A DNA stretch of 64,000 bases from Providencia sp. (GCF_003533305.1 NZ_DOEH01000023.1:288310-352309); one strand, 5' to 3'; positions 1 to 13,800 are shown, counted from the stretch's first letter. Notes: generated from the sequence alone by a model not told the origin. A program made the numbers and translations.

Positions 1-144
1 CTAGGGTGACGGCATAACTTAGCGAGCGATATCATCATGCTTTGCCTGTTGCACAACTTGCCAGAATGATATTATCCTTAGCTAAACTAACTGGTATATA
101 AACAAACGTTAATTATCTTTTCGATGAAAGGATGAGGCCAAATA

Positions 145-1317
145 ATGTTCGATAACTCTTTTGTGGCTTTCTTAAAATCATCCTTATCAATCAGGCTGTT
201 ACTATCCTTATTGATTATTATTGATGGTTTTATGATTTTAAAACCAGTGCTAAGTGCATATACCGACTATATCGATTGGCGTGAAACAGGCTTCACAGAA
301 TGGTTGAAGTCATTGGGTTTTATGAAATTACTCGATATTCCTCGGTTTTTATTGGGTGCCTCGCTGATTTTTCTTTCGTTATTTATGATCAATGGTGCAC
401 GGATAGCTTGGGTATTTTCCCTGTTTTTATTAGCCATTATCTCTTTTGTTGATTTAAGACTTGCTCAAGAGAACATTCATCAAGGTTATTTTTCTCTCGG
501 TTTATTTGTCGCATTATGTTTATTTTGGAAGCTTTATCATCATCATAGCTTAACCAGTGCTGGCTTTGTTGCTGTCACCTGTATTATTGGTTTATTGCTC
601 TATTCCATTTTTGGTACGCTCTATATTGGCAATGAATTCTTTCCTATTGTGAAAGATGGCACAACAGCATTTTATTTTGCACTTGTGTGTATGACAACGG
701 TTGGATTTGGCGATATTGTGCCTGTGACAGTCGATGCTCGCGTTTTTACTGTTACTGTTATTATTTTGGGTATTACTATTTTTACAACATCGGTCGTTTA
801 TGTCGTTGGCGTATTGGCTAAAGGGACGAAAGAAATTGTCCGCAAGAGGTTTTCTTATATGAAAGATCATTATGTCGTCATTGGTGGTACGCCTATGGCC
901 GTGAATGTTTATCAAGGACTTAAAAAACGTGAGCTTCCTGTTGCGGTCATCTGTCAAGAAAACCATCGTAGCCATTATCCAGAAAAAGATAATATTGTAA
1001 CGGGTGATCCTACGAGCTCAGAATTACTGGCCGCTGCTAACGTCAAACATGCTAAGTGCGTGCTTATCATGACGGATAGTGACTCATTGAGTACTTTTGC
1101 TTTACTCGGTGTTAGGGAATTAGCGGGCAAAGAAGTCAAAACAGTTGTGCTTATTAATCAAGAAAATAACATGGATAAAGTGCGTCTACTACATCCTGAT
1201 ATGTTGTTTTCATTATCTTCTCTGGGTTCTGAAGTTTTGATGCAAGTGCTTTGCGGTGACGCAATATCCAGTGACACTATCAGTGATATGCTGTTGAATA
1301 AAGTTGCAAAAAGCTAA
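145..1317 (+). CDS. kch: Kch-type voltage-gated potassium channel
   Basis: Inner-membrane K+ channel subunit of 390 residues. Several hydrophobic segments fill residues 15-240. The selectivity filter TTVGFGD lies at residues 184-190, where Kch homologues have TVGYGD or TVGFGD. A cytoplasmic RCK/TrkA-N-like regulatory domain starts near residue 240 (HYVVIGG). The C-terminus (HPDMLFS, GSEVLMQVL) closely matches the end of E. coli Kch as I recall it, which is 417 residues long. The start is preceded by AGGATGAGG. It lies 30 bp before ccmA on the same strand, but no functional link to haem export is evident. Its physiological role is poorly known even in E. coli. Confidence 0.93.
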   Translation: MFDNSFVAFLKSSLSIRLLLSLLIIIDGFMILKPVLSAYTDYIDWRETGFTEWLKSLGFMKLLDIPRFLLGASLIFLSLFMINGARIAWVFSLFLLAIISFVDLRLAQENIHQGYFSLGLFVALCLFWKLYHHHSLTSAGFVAVTCIIGLLLYSIFGTLYIGNEFFPIVKDGTTAFYFALVCMTTVGFGDIVPVTVDARVFTVTVIILGITIFTTSVVYVVGVLAKGTKEIVRKRFSYMKDHYVVIGGTPMAVNVYQGLKKRELPVAVICQENHRSHYPEKDNIVTGDPTSSELLAAANVKHAKCVLIMTDSDSLSTFALLGVRELAGKEVKTVVLINQENNMDKVRLLHPDMLFSLSSLGSEVLMQVLCGDAISSDTISDMLLNKVAKS

Positions 1318-1347
1318 TAAAAAAGCTCTAAACAGGGAATGTAACCC

Positions 1348-1965
1348 ATGCTAAGCGCACAACAAATAAGCTGTCATCGACAAAATAGAGTATTGTTTCA
1401 GCAGTTAGATTTTACAGTATTACCGGGGCAAATTTTACAGGTTGAAGGCCCTAATGGTGCAGGCAAAACCACTTTATTGCGTATGATGGCTGGTCTGTTA
1501 AAACCCGATGATGGCGATATTCTTTGGCAAGCACAATCGATTGAAAAACTAAAAGAAGATTATACGCGTCATTTACTTTATTTAGGTCATAAGCCCGCAG
1601 TAAAGTCTCTGTTAACACCTTATGAAAACTTGCTATTTTACTATCAAATGCACCATAAAGAGCCTGAAGGGGAGCGTATTTGGCAAGCGTTAGAGGAAGT
1701 TTCGTTGATAGGTTATGAGGATGTTCCTGTTTGCCAATTGTCGGCGGGTCAGCAACGTCGAGCTAACCTGGCACGGTTATGGTTAAGCGAAGCATCACTT
1801 TGGATTTTAGATGAACCGTTTACCGCTATTGATGTGGCGGGTGTTAAACGCTTAACTGAACGTTTTCATCAGCATGCTGAGCTTGGTGGTATTATTTTGT
1901 TTACATCCCATCAAGCGATGTCGGGCCATTTTGGATCATTAAAACTGACGGGCGGGTATGAGTAA
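1348..1965 (+). CDS. ccmA: Cytochrome c maturation ABC ATPase CcmA
   Basis: ATPase of the CcmABCD complex, which releases holo-CcmE (the haem chaperone) during cytochrome c maturation. At 205 residues it is family length. All ABC motifs are intact: Walker A GPNGAGKTT, signature LSAGQQRR and Walker B LWILDEP. The stop overlaps the ccmB start by one base (TAATG), indicating translational coupling. Identification rests on these motifs together with ccmB as the next gene. Confidence 0.96.
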   Translation: MLSAQQISCHRQNRVLFQQLDFTVLPGQILQVEGPNGAGKTTLLRMMAGLLKPDDGDILWQAQSIEKLKEDYTRHLLYLGHKPAVKSLLTPYENLLFYYQMHHKEPEGERIWQALEEVSLIGYEDVPVCQLSAGQQRRANLARLWLSEASLWILDEPFTAIDVAGVKRLTERFHQHAELGGIILFTSHQAMSGHFGSLKLTGGYE

Positions 1966-2630
1966 TGTTTTGGTTATTAATTAAAAGAGAACTAAAAATT
2001 GCCTTTCGAAGTTTTTCTGAATTAGTTAATCCGTTATGGTTTTTCTTAATTGTGATCACGTTGTTCCCGTTGAGTATTGGTCCTGAACCTCAGTTACTCG
2101 CCCGTATTTCGGTCGGTGTTTTCTGGGTTGCAGCCATCTTGTCCTCGCTATTATCATTGGAACGCTTATTTAAAGATGATTATCTCGATGGCACTTTAGA
2201 GCAGCTTTTATTAGCACCTAACCCGTTATTTATCACCGTATTAGCCAAAGTTATTGCACATTGGTTAGTGACTGGTTTGCCATTAATTTTGCTTTCGCCA
2301 ATCGCTGCATTAATGTTGTCTTTTAACAGTGATACATTAATCGTACTCGCGGGCACACTCTTATTAGGTACGCCGGTGCTCAGTTTTATCGGCGCGATTG
2401 GTGCTGCGTTAACGGTTTCCCTTAAAAAAGGCGGCGTTCTTGTGAGTTTACTGGTGTTACCGCTCTATATCCCTGTCTTGATTTATGCCACAGGTACCAT
2501 GGAAGCACATAGTTTTAATATTCCATTAAATGGTTATTTCGCTATCTTAGCGGCGTTATTTGCTGCAAGCCTAACATTTTCCCCCTTAGCCATTGCTGCT
2601 GCATTGAAAATCAATATTAGTCACAGTTGA
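1965..2630 (+). CDS. ccmB: Haem exporter membrane protein CcmB
   Basis: Membrane partner of CcmA, 221 residues with about six hydrophobic segments and the family N-terminal block (FWLLIKRELKIAFRS) followed by NPLWFF. It overlaps ccmA by one base. In most enterobacteria ccmC follows directly. Here 454 bp without a credible gene follow, then an unrelated secretion locus, so the ccm operon ends or is interrupted after ccmB. Whether ccmC-H lie elsewhere cannot be seen. Confidence 0.95.
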   Translation: MFWLLIKRELKIAFRSFSELVNPLWFFLIVITLFPLSIGPEPQLLARISVGVFWVAAILSSLLSLERLFKDDYLDGTLEQLLLAPNPLFITVLAKVIAHWLVTGLPLILLSPIAALMLSFNSDTLIVLAGTLLLGTPVLSFIGAIGAALTVSLKKGGVLVSLLVLPLYIPVLIYATGTMEAHSFNIPLNGYFAILAALFAASLTFSPLAIAAALKINISHS

Positions 2631-3084
2631 TTGTGACCTAGTCAATTGCTGCCTAGTCATTAGTTACATAGCTAATTTCTAAAAGGCGTCATCACGCATT
2701 TATGCATTTTTACATCTATATTTTTTGTTTTTTGTTTTCTTTCATTAAATGGTAGTGCTGTGGATTAATATATGTATGTTAAATTTTATTACTTATTTTG
2801 TGAGTGATTAATGTCAGTTAGTGAATTTAACTTAGGTTAAGATGATGCGATAATTTAAGCCGATAAAGTTAATTTGTTTTATAATATCTTAGCTATTTAA
2901 CATAAGAAATTTAATTATATAATTGATTTAATTATTTAAATTGACTTTTATCTTTTGGGGGCGAGAGTGAGGGCTAAGTCACTATTTAACTAAAAATGCG
3001 ATAATAGCTGATTGTGATTTAGGTTAAAGTATGTAAAGTTATGCGCAGATAATTAACTTACACTTTGGGCTATTAAAAAAACTA
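2631..3084. other. AT-rich intergenic region before the CDI locus
   Basis: No ORF of useful size and no ccmC remnant is visible. The region is much more AT-rich than ccmB. It must hold the promoter of the two-partner-secretion operon, but I see no clear -35/-10 pair. The tpsB start lacks a good Shine-Dalgarno sequence (an A-run precedes the ATG). Confidence 0.5.
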
Positions 3085-4794
3085 ATGATTTTTGTACGGA
3101 CACTCATTTTCGGATCGATTTTTTTTACCTTTTGTTTCCCTACACTAGCAAAAGCTTCATTATTGAAACCGGATAACACAGACGATCTATTCAATCGACA
3201 AACTCAGCAGCAGCAAGCTCAGCAGCAGCAATTTGAGGCAAAAGCCCCAGATGTGAGCTTATCTACGCCTATCGCCAAGGCGCAATTACAATTTCCAGAT
3301 GAAAATCCGTGCTTTAAAATTGAGCAAGTCTCTATTACAGGCCAAGAGGCCTTGCCTCATTGGGTTCCGGTTCAGAGACTGGCTAATCAGGCCGTTGGTC
3401 ATTGTATTGGTGTTGAAGGGATTAATTTATTGGTTACGGATGTGCAAAACCGATTAATAAGTCATGGGTGGATTACAAGCCGTGTTTTAGTTCCTGAACA
3501 AGATTTATCCACGGGTCAGCTTAATTTAGTTGTATTACCGGGCAAAGTTCAAAAAGTGGTTTTTACCGATGATTCATCACAATACAGTACGCTGTATACC
3601 GCAATGCCAGCCCATTCAGGTAATTTATTGGATCTTAGGGATATTGAGCAAGGCTTAGAAAATCTTCAGCGTCTACCCACCGTGCAAGCTTCTATGGAAA
3701 TGGTACCCGGTGATGGTCCGGGTGAAACCCAAATTGTGATCAATCGCCAGCAGTCGCGTTATTGGCATGCTGGCGCGTGGGTGGACAATACTGGCTCAAA
3801 AAGCACCGGTAAAAACCAAGTGGGTGTGATGTTGGCACTGGATAACCCGGCTTCCCTCAGCGATCTTTTCTATATTACGGCAACGCGCGATTTAAGCTTT
3901 TCTAGCGATAAAGACACCACTAACTACAGTGCGCACTATTCGGTGCCGTTTGGTTATTGGCAGTTTGCCACCACAGCGAGTGATTATGAGTACACACAAA
4001 CTATTGCTGGTACAAATAGCGACATTCGTTATCACGGTAAAAGCAAAAGTTTGAACCTACAACTGAGCAATGTGCTGTACCGTGATGCCACAGCGAAAAC
4101 CACAGCGACCTATGATGTCAATTTACGTGAGACGCGCAACTTTGTGGGTGAAACTGAAATTGAAAACCAAAAACGGCGCACTACCGCTTGGAAGCTCGGC
4201 CTTAATCACCGTCAATACGTGGGGCAATCCACACTCAATGTGGGGGCGAGTTACCAGCATGGGACACGCTGGTTTGGCGCAATGCCCGCTTTTGAAGAGT
4301 TTAGCAGTAAAGGCTCCCAAGATTATGCGACCGCACTGGCGATAATTATGCAATTTTCCGCGTCTGCGAGTATCCCGTTTACACTTGCGGAGCAGCCACT
4401 TCGGTTTGAGTCACAATACTTACGTCAAATCAGTGACAGGCCTCTAACGCCTCAGGATCAATTCAGTATCGGTAACCGCTGGTCGGTACGAGGTTTTGAT
4501 GGCGAACGCACCTTAAGTGCGGATGAAGGCTGGACGCTGCGCAACACCCTATCATGGACATTACCTGTTCCTGCTCAAGAACTGTATGTGGGCGTCGATT
4601 ACGGCAAAATTAGCGGACGTGGGACTGACATTAACTTAGGCTCACACCTTGCGGGTGGTGCGATTGGTTTGCGTGGTGCGATTAACCCCGCCAACTTAAG
4701 TTATGACTTCTCTATTGGCACCCCGTTCTCTAAACCAGAAGGTTTTAGAACCGACCCAGCTACATTTTCGTTTTCGGTTAACTGGAATTACTAA
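3085..4794 (+). CDS. cdiB: TpsB/CdiB outer-membrane transporter
   Basis: Outer-membrane Omp85-type transporter that exports its TpsA partner encoded 11 bp downstream. It has 569 residues. A signal peptide (about residues 1-24, ending TLAKA) is followed by a Gln-rich stretch at 44-54 typical of the plug-helix linker, then POTRA domains over about 75-225 and a C-terminal 16-strand-type barrel. The lid-loop motif VRGF, conserved in FhaC, lies at 468-471. Family members include FhaC, ShlB, HecB and CdiB. The CdiB label comes from the CdiA-like partner and immunity gene downstream. Confidence 0.93.
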   Translation: MIFVRTLIFGSIFFTFCFPTLAKASLLKPDNTDDLFNRQTQQQQAQQQQFEAKAPDVSLSTPIAKAQLQFPDENPCFKIEQVSITGQEALPHWVPVQRLANQAVGHCIGVEGINLLVTDVQNRLISHGWITSRVLVPEQDLSTGQLNLVVLPGKVQKVVFTDDSSQYSTLYTAMPAHSGNLLDLRDIEQGLENLQRLPTVQASMEMVPGDGPGETQIVINRQQSRYWHAGAWVDNTGSKSTGKNQVGVMLALDNPASLSDLFYITATRDLSFSSDKDTTNYSAHYSVPFGYWQFATTASDYEYTQTIAGTNSDIRYHGKSKSLNLQLSNVLYRDATAKTTATYDVNLRETRNFVGETEIENQKRRTTAWKLGLNHRQYVGQSTLNVGASYQHGTRWFGAMPAFEEFSSKGSQDYATALAIIMQFSASASIPFTLAEQPLRFESQYLRQISDRPLTPQDQFSIGNRWSVRGFDGERTLSADEGWTLRNTLSWTLPVPAQELYVGVDYGKISGRGTDINLGSHLAGGAIGLRGAINPANLSYDFSIGTPFSKPEGFRTDPATFSFSVNWNY

Positions 4795-4805
4795 GGACTC
4801 TCAGG

Positions 4806-7800
4806 ATGAACAAGTTACTTTACCGCTTAATATTTAATGTCGCTCGCCAAATGGTGATGGTGGTGGCAGACATTACGCGCAGTCATCGTGCGGGTCCTGC
4901 GGGTTCGAGTGAAAATCGAGTCGAGAAAACAGCCAGCAGTCGCATTCGTTGGTCAATCAAGCCACTCGTCACTTCCCTTTGGTTGACGCTGGGCATGGTG
5001 AGTTTTAGCGCGTCGTCATCTACCATCGTAGCGGATGGTAATGCGCCGGGAAATCAGCAGCCTACCATTGTGAATACCCAAAATGGTTTACCTCAAGTCA
5101 ATATTCAAGCGCCTAACCGTGACGGGGTTTCGCGTAACCAATATAGCCAATTCGATGTCGACCATAAAGGGGCTATTCTTAATAACAGTAGCACTAACGT
5201 CAACACACAACTTGGAGGGATGATCCAAGGCAATGATTGGCTCGCCAAAGGGGAAGCCAAAATTATCCTCAATGAGGTGAATAGCCGCAACCCAAGCCAA
5301 CTCAATGGTTTTATTGAAGTGGCGGGTAAAAAGGCTGATGTGATCATTGCTAATCCAGCGGGGATCACTTGTAACGGTTGTGGCTTTATCAATGCCGATA
5401 AAGCCTTACTTTCAGCCGGTAAGACACTGATCGAAAATGGTAAAATTAAAGGTTTTGAGGTTGATAAAGGGAGTATCAATGTTATTGGTCAAGGCTATAA
5501 CGGCAACGGAACTAACTATACGGCACTGATTGCTCGCTCGGTGAATATCAATGCCAAACTGCATGCGAAAGAACTAGCCATCACTACCGGTAAAAATACT
5601 GTTGCTGCAGACGGTCAAACTGTACTCAAAACCGATAATTCAGTGGCTGAGGATAAACCCGAATTTGCTCTTGATGTGGCTGCACTCGGCGGTATGTATG
5701 CAAACACCATTAAAATGCGCGGCACAGAAAACGGGGTGGGCGTGCGCAATGCGGGGCATATTGGCGCAGAGGCAGGCGATATTACGTTATCCGTTGACGG
5801 TAAAATTGGTAATGCTGGGGTAATAACAACCAACCAAAATATCGCGATAGACAGCCAACAAACGATTAATAATAGCGGCACCGTATTGGCACAAAACGAT
5901 ATTCAGCTCAATGCAAAACAAGCAATAACGAACACAAATAAAGGCCAAATTGTCGCAGAGCATGATGCGACGTTGAATGCTGATCAAATTAATAGCGATA
6001 CAACGGCATTATTAGCTGCGGGCGTAGACAGTAAAGGGAAATTAACTTCAGCAGGTTCATTAACGGTTAAAGGCCAAAAAGACGTTGCATTGCAGGGGGA
6101 TATTGTTGCCAAAGACAGCTTAATCGCCACAGGCGGTTCACTCGACTTGTCTGATTCCAATACTCAAGCCAAAAATATTTCACTGACGTCAACAGTAACC
6201 GATATCCGCACGAAAGATGCGCACCTACAAGCCAACGATAGAGCCACACTGACGGCTAAAACGGGTATTGATAATCAAAACGGTGAAATTGTTGCCAACG
6301 AACTCACCTTAATAGCTCCTGAATTTCTTAAAAACCAGCAAGGTAAATTAGTTCAAAAAGGCAATTCAAAAAATATCTTAAATACTAAGGTATTCGAAAA
6401 CCAGCAGGGGGAAATTAACTTTGCGGGTGACACCGTTGTATCAACACAACAACTGAATAACCAGTCCGGAAAGATATTAAGTCGTGATGGTAAAGTCGAT
6501 ATTCAAACTAAAAACCTAGACAACCAACAAGGGACAATCTTAGCCTCGGGCAAACAAGGGCTTACTATCAAGGCGGATAAGCTGGATGGACAAAAAGGGG
6601 AAATCCTGACCCGTGGCGTATTAAGCTTAGCAGGGCAATCCATTAATTTGGATAATGGAGCCACCCAAGCTGAACAAATCACCTTGAAAGCTAATGCGCT
6701 CTCTCACCGCCAAGGGAATCTACTACAGATGGGCGATAAAGCCATGATCGTGGAAATCGCCACGACGTTGGATAACCGTGGGGGAAGTGTGTCATCCAAA
6801 GGTGACTTGCGTATACTTGCAGATAACCTTGATAACAGCGATGGTAAATTATTCACGAGTACTAACAAACAGTTAGCACTTACTGTAACTACTGAGTTGA
6901 ATAACACGCGAGGCGTGATTCAAACAGATAAGTATTTAGCCATTAAAGCCAATAAACTGGTTAATTCTCAAGGGAAAATCAGTAGCTTATCAGGGGCAGC
7001 ATTGCTCAGTGCAAATCAGTTGGATGGTAATAAAGGGACGATTTTTGCGCAAGATACCTTACGGATTGAAAGTGCCAATATCAATCTAAGCCAAGGTTTT
7101 ACTCAAGCAAACCAGATTTCCATTTTAGCCAACAACTTCACACATCAGAATGCAACGTTACTGCAAACAGGTGAAGGAAAAACGGAACTACACATTCAAA
7201 GTCAATTTGATAATCAGCGGGGGGAAATCTCTAGCAATGGTCAAATTGATATTGTGGCAAACAGCTTGAATAACCAAGATGGTAAAATCATTGCCGCAAA
7301 ATTGGGTAAGCTGACGCTCAGCATTCAACAGACGCTGAATAATACTCAAGGGATATTATTAGGTAATCAAGGTATTCAATTAGCGGCGAATCGCTTAATT
7401 AACCAATCGGGTAAACTCATTGCGAGTTTTGGTGATAACCAATTAACGCTCAAGCAGTTAGATGGCGAGAAAGGCGAAATCCTCTCGAAAGGTAAGTTGG
7501 CTTTGACCGGAGATAATCTCAATCTCAATGATGCCATTACACAAGCCGATAAACTCCAAATTCAAGGACAAAATCTCTCCCATCAACGTGGAAAAATGCT
7601 GCAAACTGGCAGCGAAAACGGTGAAATTAAGCTGACTCAAACCCTTGATAACCAATCGGGTAACATCAGCAGCCAAGGCACGTTAAATTTGGATGTTAAT
7701 AAACTGGCTAACCAACAAGGCGTTGTGGTTGCCGCAAAAGCGGGTGCATTAATTTTAAATGCTAAAGGCGGTGTGGATAACACACAAGGTACCCTTTTTG

Positions 7801-10800
7801 CCGAGCAAAATTTAACGCTCAATGCACCGTTGCTCGCTAACGTTGACGGTAAAATCATTAATAAAAACGGGGATATGTTAATTTCCGCTGAAAGCGTGCA
7901 AGGTCAGCGAGGGGAAATGGTTGCGGATGGGGAGTTAGTGCTACATGGTCAAGAAATTGACCTGACTGCGGCGAATACCCAAGCGAAACATATCGAACTG
8001 ACCGCAAATAATTTAAATCATCAGCAAGGTACAATGACCCAATTGGGTGAGCAACAAGGCACAATTTTAGTTTCTCAATACCTGAATAATCAAGCGGGTA
8101 ATATCAGTGGTAATGGTTCGTGGCAGGTCAATACTAATACTTTAGATAACCAGCAAGGGAAAATATTCAGTGCCAAAATGGGCGCGTTAAACCTACAAAT
8201 TGAGCAGGCACTGAATAATACAGATGGCACCTTGACGGGGCGCCAAGGTGTGTTTATTGACACACAATCGCTGATAAATCGTACCGGAAAAGTGATTGCG
8301 AATATGGGGGATATCACCCTCAATAGCCAATTACTCGATGGCGATAAAGGTGAATTACTGGCCGCAAATAACGTAAATATTCAAGGGAAAACGCTTCTAT
8401 TAAATCAAGCCATTACGCAGGCCGATAATATTGTTATCACCGCCAATACCCTTGATCACCAAGGCGGTAAATTATTACAAACGGGTGATAAAGCAGGAAA
8501 AATAGCGCTTCAAGGTCAATTAAATAACCACGCGGGTGAAATCGGCAGTAATGGTGATTTTACGATTAAAGCCGACGCATTAAATAATCAGGCTGGACAA
8601 ATTCTAACGGCGAATAGCGGGCATTTATCCCTTGATTTAAAAAATGTATTATCCAACCAAAGTGGCGTGATTGTGGGTGATAATGGGCTGGAAATTACGG
8701 CGAGCCAGTTGGATAACCAACAAGGAAAACTGGTTGCTCGCCATGGCGATACTACGCTGGATGTTACCCATACAATCAATAATCAAGCAGGGTTAATTGC
8801 GGCAGCGCAATTGTTGCAGATGCGTAATCAAGCGCTGCAAAACCAGCAGGGTTATCTTCAAGCCAATACCATCAATATCGATACGCATAATCAATTGTTT
8901 GATAATACGGATGGTTCGCTATTAGCTCAGCAAAAATTGACTTTAAATAGCGGTAAAATTGAAAACCAACAAGGTTCAATTCAGTCTGGCAGCGACATGC
9001 AGATTGATACCCATGGGAAGCAACTCAATAATACCCAAAGTGGAGAAGACAAAGGCATTTACGCACAAGGTGGGCTAATTTTAACCACTGGACAACTCAA
9101 TAATGAGCAAGGTCGCATTGTCGCTAAAACCGCATTGGATTTAAAAAGCCAAAACTTAAACAACCAGCAAGGTTTGATTGGTAGCCAGTCTGCTATTTTG
9201 ATGAAAACGCAACAGTTGGATAATAGCCAAGGTGTGATCAAAGGGCAATCCATCACCCTTGATACCCAAGGACAGCGTTTAATTAATACGACTAAAACTG
9301 ATGAGCAAGGGATTTTTGCTAGCCAAGGATTAGCGCTAGCTATTGGTGAATTAATTAACCGACAAGGCCATATCCAAGCAAATAATATCACGTTAACAAC
9401 GCAGAAAAACCGTGTTGATAATAACCAAGGTGAGATTTTAGCCAGTCAAACTTTGAGCCTAAAGAGTGGTGAATTTGATAACCAACAAGGGCGTGTGCAG
9501 GCAGGCCAACAGCTATCGCTCGACACTCATGGGCAACTTCTCAACAATGACGACACACAAAAAAGTGGTGGGTTGTTAAGCGGTGGCCGTCTAACCCTCA
9601 ATAGCGGTAAATTAACGAACCAGCAAGGACAAATCCAAAGCGCAGCGGCAAGTGAATTAACCACTCAAGTCTTGAATAATCAGCAAGGGCAAATTTATTC
9701 AGGCGGTTTATTGGATATCAATACTCAGAAAAACAAGGTATTGAATCAAGACGGTGTACTGGCGAGTGAGGGGCAACTCACGTTAAAAGCCAACGATCTG
9801 AGTAATCAGCAAGGGTTCGTACAAGGCAAAAAAGGCTTAAATATCGATGCTAATCAGATTGATAACCAAAAAGGCACTCTGCTAAGCCAATCCTCAGCAC
9901 AAGTAACAGGCGCTTCTCTTAATAACCGCGAGGGCACCCTGCAATCACAGGGAAATACTGACTTAACGATCGCGCAGCATATCGATAATCAGCAAGGAAA
10001 GATTTTGTCGGGGGCTAATCTGAATATTGGTAGCCAACGTCTGAACAATACTGAAGGTACTGTTCAAGGGCTAAACAATGTTGAATTGGCTGTAGTGCAA
10101 CAGCTTGATAATCAACAAGGTTGGATCAAAGCCAATGAAAGCCTAAATGTCACAGCGCAAAAGATTGATAACCAAAATACGGCTAAAGCAGGGAAAGGGA
10201 TCGAAGGGCAAAATGTTACCTTTAAAACAACAGATTTAAATAACCAAACCGGTGCTATTCGTGCAGGGAAAGCTATCGATGCCGTTGTGGCGCAAAGTTT
10301 AAATAACATTCAAGGAATGATGTCAACGGGCTCGGCGCTTATTATTACGGATAATGCCAAAGGGAAAGCCTTAGCGATATCAAACCAACAAGGGGTGATG
10401 GTCAGCAATGGTTCTGCGAGTGTATCGGCGAACCAATTAACGGGCGAAGGCAAGCTTATTACTCAAAAAGCGTTGACGTTGAGCCTATCTCAAGCTTTTA
10501 CAAACCAAGGTCGTATTCAGGCTGGTGAACATTTAACCGCTAATTTTGCGCAAGGGCTCACGAATAGTGGGCTAATTTCTAGCCTTGGTGAGCTCGCACT
10601 CACTACCACGACGGTCATCAATCAACTTTCCGGTGAAATCAGCGGGCAAAATACCCGTATTAAAGCGAGTGGTCAGGTGCTCAATACCGGGTTAATTGAC
10701 GGTGTGTTAACGCATATCATGGCAAATTCATTGGATAATTTAGGCACTGGACGCATTTATGGTGACTTCTTGTCCATTGCCGTCAAAACCTTGGTTAATG

Positions 10801-13800
10801 ATAAGCAAGGGGACAAAGCGGCAGTTATTGCAGGGCGTAAAGCCGTTAATATTGCGGTTTCTGAGTTGTTAAATCGCGATCATGCTTTGATTTACAGTGA
10901 TGGTGACTTACATATTGGCAACTCGTTAAATGACCAATTGCAAGCCACAGGTCATGCAACCCAAGTGAAAAACCACAGTGCGAATATCGAAGCGGCGGGT
11001 AATTTAACGTTGAAAACCAATCTGCTTGAAAACAAAGATATTCATTTAGAACTGACGGATAAACCAATTGAAATGAGCCGTGAGCATTTTGATTGGTTTG
11101 ATTATGGTAATGGCAAACGTTATAAAATTCAGCCACGTAATGGTAACGAAACCCGTTATACGATTAATGATGATGGCACGCTGAATAAAGAAGTGGGCAT
11201 TCACTACGAAAAATCCAATCGCTGGCGGATGTTTGAAAATGGTAATTGGACAAAAGATTTTTATGAATACGATTACGACCGTGTTGTTTATGAAACTCAG
11301 GTTATCAATCGTGATGCTGCACTGATCACCAGTGGGAAACATTTAACCCTTGATGGGCAACAGCTTAATAATGAAAACTCACGCGTAGTGGCAGGACAAA
11401 ACTTGATCCTAACAGGCAATGACCTGAATAACGAAGAAGCGCAAGGTATTCGCCGTATTGTTGAGGATGGTAAGACGATTTATCGTTATAAAGGCGGTAA
11501 AAAATGGAAAACACGTGAGTCGGTTTATGCATATCAAGGGGTTAATCGTGAAGACGACTTGTCGTTGCATTTATTGGAAGTCACAGATAATGCGGGTGGT
11601 ATTGATAAAACCCAACTTGATTCAGCGAAAGTTAACAAACTTGATGGCGCAGCAGAGACGGTTTCTGAATCAATCCTAAAAGAAAACCAAGGGACAACGG
11701 TTACTGAGCAAACATTAAAAGACAGTAAAAATACGCCTCTCGAACTTTCTGCGGGTCAACAAGTTGAAGTCACTCAGTTGCCCTCTGTTTCGGCTAAAGT
11801 TGATGTGACGGATAATAAAACCGTAGGAGCAACGACTCAGGCAGATGATGCCAATGTCGGGAGTGATGTTGAGGTTCAAGGACAAACCGATGCCGGTAAA
11901 GGGGAAAAGGCCACCGCAGAAACAGGGCCTCAAGGTAAAGATAACCTGGATACCGTGATAAGAACCGTCGGACCCAATACAAAACTGCCTGATAACAGCC
12001 TATTTAACCTAACGCCGGGCAGCGACAGTCAATTTTTGATTGAAACAGACCCCCGCTTTACCAATTACAAAAAATGGTTATCAAGCATTGATATTGTTAC
12101 CAACGAGCAACTGCATAAGCGTTTAGGCGATGGCTATTATGAGCAGCGCTTAGTGCGTGATCAACTGATTGAAACCACCGGTCAACGCTTGCTAGGCAAT
12201 TATCATAGTGATGAAGAGCAGTATCGGGCGTTGCTGACTAATGGCGTCGCATTCGGTCATCAATTTAACCTGACACAGGGCATTGCATTATCACCCGCGC
12301 AAATGGCGAACTTGACCACCGATATTGTGTGGATGGTCAACAAAGAAGTCACTCTGCCCGATGGTCGTGTTGAGTTAGTCAGTGTGCCTCAAGTGTACGT
12401 CCGTGCGCGCCAAGGAGATTTAAATGGTAATGGCGCATTGCTGGCGGGTCGCAATGTGTCAGCTGATATGGCGGGTAATCTTCTCAATAGTGGCGAAATC
12501 AGCAGTCGTGAATTGACCGATTTACGTGCAGAAAACATTGAAAATAGTGGTCGACTCCAAGGAAAAGATGTTCAGCTCAATGCATTGAAAGATATTAAAA
12601 ATGTTGGTGGTGAAATTCGTGGGTTAGACAGCGTATCACTTTCTGCAGGACGCGATATTTTTAGTGAAACCACACAACGTAGCGAGGGCAACGCCCAATG
12701 GCTCGATCGCCCTGCTAGTATTTATGTCACTGGTGATAATGGACAATTGACCTTAAAAGCCGTGCAAGATATCAACTTGATCGCGACAGATATTGTCAAT
12801 TTAGGTGTCGATGGTAAAACCGCAATTATTGCCGGACGTGATATTAGTTTAGAAACTCGCGATGTCAGTTCTGCATTTGATTACACTCGTAATTCAAATA
12901 ATTATTATCGTGGTTCAAACAGCACGGAAGTCGGTACGCAGATCCAAACTCAAGGGGATTTAACGTTATCCGCAGGACAAGACCTTTCCGCTCGCGCAGC
13001 GAATGTCTCTAGTGGCGGCGAACTGGCAGTCAATGTTGGGCGAGATATTAACCTAACCTCCGGTGTTGAAACTCGAGATTACGCGAAGCATACAAAAAGT
13101 ACAGATAAAGGCTTTTTATCTAGTACGACGAAAGAAAATCATGATGAAGTCAACGAGCGTACGGCAATCAGCAGCACGCTGAGTGGCGATAGCGTGAAAG
13201 TGACGGCAGGGAATAACGTGAATATTCAGGGCAGCAATGTTCTGGGCACAAACGATGTTACCGTCAATGCAGGCAACCAACTGAATGTCACCACATCTGA
13301 CGAGGCGTTGTATGAAACGCACATGTCGAAAACGACCAAATCGGGACTGATGAGCACGGGTGGGTTAGGCTTTACAGTGGGTTCAAACTCACAAAAAGTC
13401 ACCACCGAAACTGACAGTAATCAGAAAAAAGGTAGTGTCATTGGGAGTAGCGCAGGTAGCGTAACATTGAATGCTAGTGATACCGCATCGATTCATGGCA
13501 GTGATGTGATTGCCGCGAAAGATATTAATATCACGGGAAGTGATGTGTCCATCACTGCCGCTGAAAATAGCCGTACTGATATTACCACAGTGGAAAGTAA
13601 ATCCAGCGGTTTGACGGTCTCGCTAGGCGGTGCGGCAGGCAGCCTGTTAGATGGCATGGCGCAAACGGCCAAGTCAGCGAAAGAAGAAGATGACGGTCAG
13701 CTAGCGGCACTTAAAGGGATAAAAGCAGGGTTGCAAGGTGTTCAAGCCGAACAAGCCGGAGAATTAGCCGGACTTAAAAAAGGCGGTAGCGTCAAAGATG

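Noticed and set aside
6582..8771. Regular repeats as a possible CRISPR array
   Set aside because: The repeat is a 438-bp coding unit in frame with cdiA, with no short identical repeats or spacers.
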